Source of the DNA: an uncultured Eubacterium sp.
GTDB lineage: Bacteria; Bacillota; Clostridia; Lachnospirales; Lachnospiraceae
Length of the DNA: 64,000 nucleotides
Reading direction: 5' to 3'
Assembly (NCBI GenBank): GCA_947088865.1
Contig: CAMUHY010000010.1
Coordinates: 1-64,000 of the forward strand
Below are positions 63,360 to 64,000 of the stretch, one piece after another. Both the position numbers and the translations under genes were made by a program. Each line of letters opens with the position of its first letter. The stretch's first letter is position 1. The notes under the pieces are model-generated. The model was not told where the DNA came from. It ran no database searches and saw nothing but the letters and a program-made list of their open reading frames with translations.

Positions 63360-64000
63360 TCAACCATTAATTGTAAAAAATTCTTCCACCGATAATATTT
63401 TTTCAAACGGAACACCTGTTTCTACTAGAAGCTTTTTAGTAGTACTAAACACCAACTCATCTTTAATAGCTATCACAATATAGTCATATTTCTTTTCCTT
63501 TGCCGTCTTTAACGAAACAACCGACATTCCTTTTTCTTGAAGTTTCTTATAATCAATATCCGTCCATGCAACAACTTTATTGTTTGTGTTATATTTTATA
63601 GAACTATAATTTTTTATGCCATATTGACCAGCGCCATATATAATAACATTGTAACCTTTTTTGCAAGGTCTCTTTTCTATTATTTGCTTTAAGCCATGAA
63701 TCATTTTTCCATATACCTTATTATAATGCTTTTCAAGAAATTCTTTATATTTTAAATTTTTAGGGCTTGTTCTTAACAATGAATACCGAATATTCATACC
63801 TGTATAGACTTCGCTCCACAATTCATGGGTACGCCACATATAGATTCTAAAAATATCTTTTCTTGACAACTTAGGCGCATATAAACTGCCATTATCTTTT
63901 TGCTTTTCATGGTGGGGAATATTACCAATAAATTCAACAATACCTATCTCTGGATTTTGTAAATATTTTAAAATATCTTCACTGATATGTTTTGCTCCTG
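63360..64000 (-). CDS. 3' part of protein with C-terminal Rossmann module (runs off window)
   Basis: The reading frame is open without a stop to the window end, so the start lies beyond 64000 (an internal TTG at 63869 is not the real start). About 213 residues are visible. They show KHISEDILKYLQNPEIGIVE, then PKLSRKDIFRIYMWRTHELW, and a terminal Rossmann module (VIIYGAGQYGIKNY, VAWTDIDYKKLQ). It ends TING. It is the seventh carrier of the module in the cluster. The N-terminal function cannot be seen. Confidence 0.7.
   Translation of the reverse strand, partial: GAKHISEDILKYLQNPEIGIVEFIGNIPHHEKQKDNGSLYAPKLSRKDIFRIYMWRTHELWSEVYTGMNIRYSLLRTSPKNLKYKEFLEKHYNKVYGKMIHGLKQIIEKRPCKKGYNVIIYGAGQYGIKNYSSIKYNTNNKVVAWTDIDYKKLQEKGMSVVSLKTAKEKKYDYIVIAIKDELVFSTTKKLLVETGVPFEKILSVEEFFTING

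Noticed and set aside
63360-63869. A complete 169-residue gene starting at TTG 63869
   Set aside because: The frame stays open to the window edge with no ribosome-binding site at 63869, so it is the end of a longer gene.
1-64000. tRNA, rRNA genes, CRISPR arrays, prophage or full transposon
   Set aside because: None was recognised on either strand by eye; short or divergent tRNAs cannot be fully excluded without a scan.

Overview
The window looks like a chromosomal segment of a low-GC, anaerobic, motile Firmicute, most likely in the Lachnospiraceae (Clostridia). Supporting evidence: AT-rich intergenic DNA with strong AGGAGG ribosome-binding sites; an anaerobic class III ribonucleotide reductase; T-box and TPP riboswitch control; sigma-28-type (flagellar) promoters; a FliD-like protein; and a large surface-glycan glycosyltransferase cluster. 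The genus cannot be fixed from sequence alone.

Region 1 (1-11 kb): an XRE regulator, a YefM/YoeB toxin-antitoxin pair, thrS behind a T-box leader, and a minus-strand operon of an AlkD-like DNA glycosylase, coaX, coaBC and a membrane protein. A patatin-like lipase follows, with an unusual hairpin between its Shine-Dalgarno and start codon, then a DUF218 membrane protein.
Region 2 (11-20 kb): a cupin, a BceAB-RS-type peptide-sensing ABC transporter/two-component operon split by a short repeat, a methyltransferase, and a MutS2-like ATPase lacking the Smr domain. The MutS2-like gene sits behind a ~450-nt leader with small ORFs and two tandem terminators.
Region 3 (20-36 kb): carAB, an ABC export module with a degenerate ATPase, thiC under a TPP riboswitch, nrdD under tandem NrdR boxes, a GGDEF protein, a 53-residue unknown protein and a KtrA-like RCK protein.
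Region 4 (36-64 kb): a FliD-like protein, a small helical protein with a sigma-28-like promoter, an ANL ligase homologue lacking its catalytic lysine, three CgeB-type glycosyltransferases and a long minus-strand cluster. The cluster holds glycosyltransferases, sugar isomerase-like proteins, a cytidylyltransferase fusion, a HAD protein, an ABC exporter, two related secreted proteins and a membrane-anchored protein. The last three lie downstream of a near-consensus sigma-28 promoter abutted by a nine-G tract. The edge gene (63360 onwards) runs off the window.

Region 4 reads as a flagellum-co-regulated surface protein and glycan assembly locus. A Rossmann-type module (FGAGxxG ... DNN) recurs in seven of its proteins fused to different partners, and several members have lost catalytic residues. 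Two short dispersed repeat families mark the window. In one, all five copies begin directly after TTTAAC, the target reported for IS605-type elements, although no transposase gene is present.
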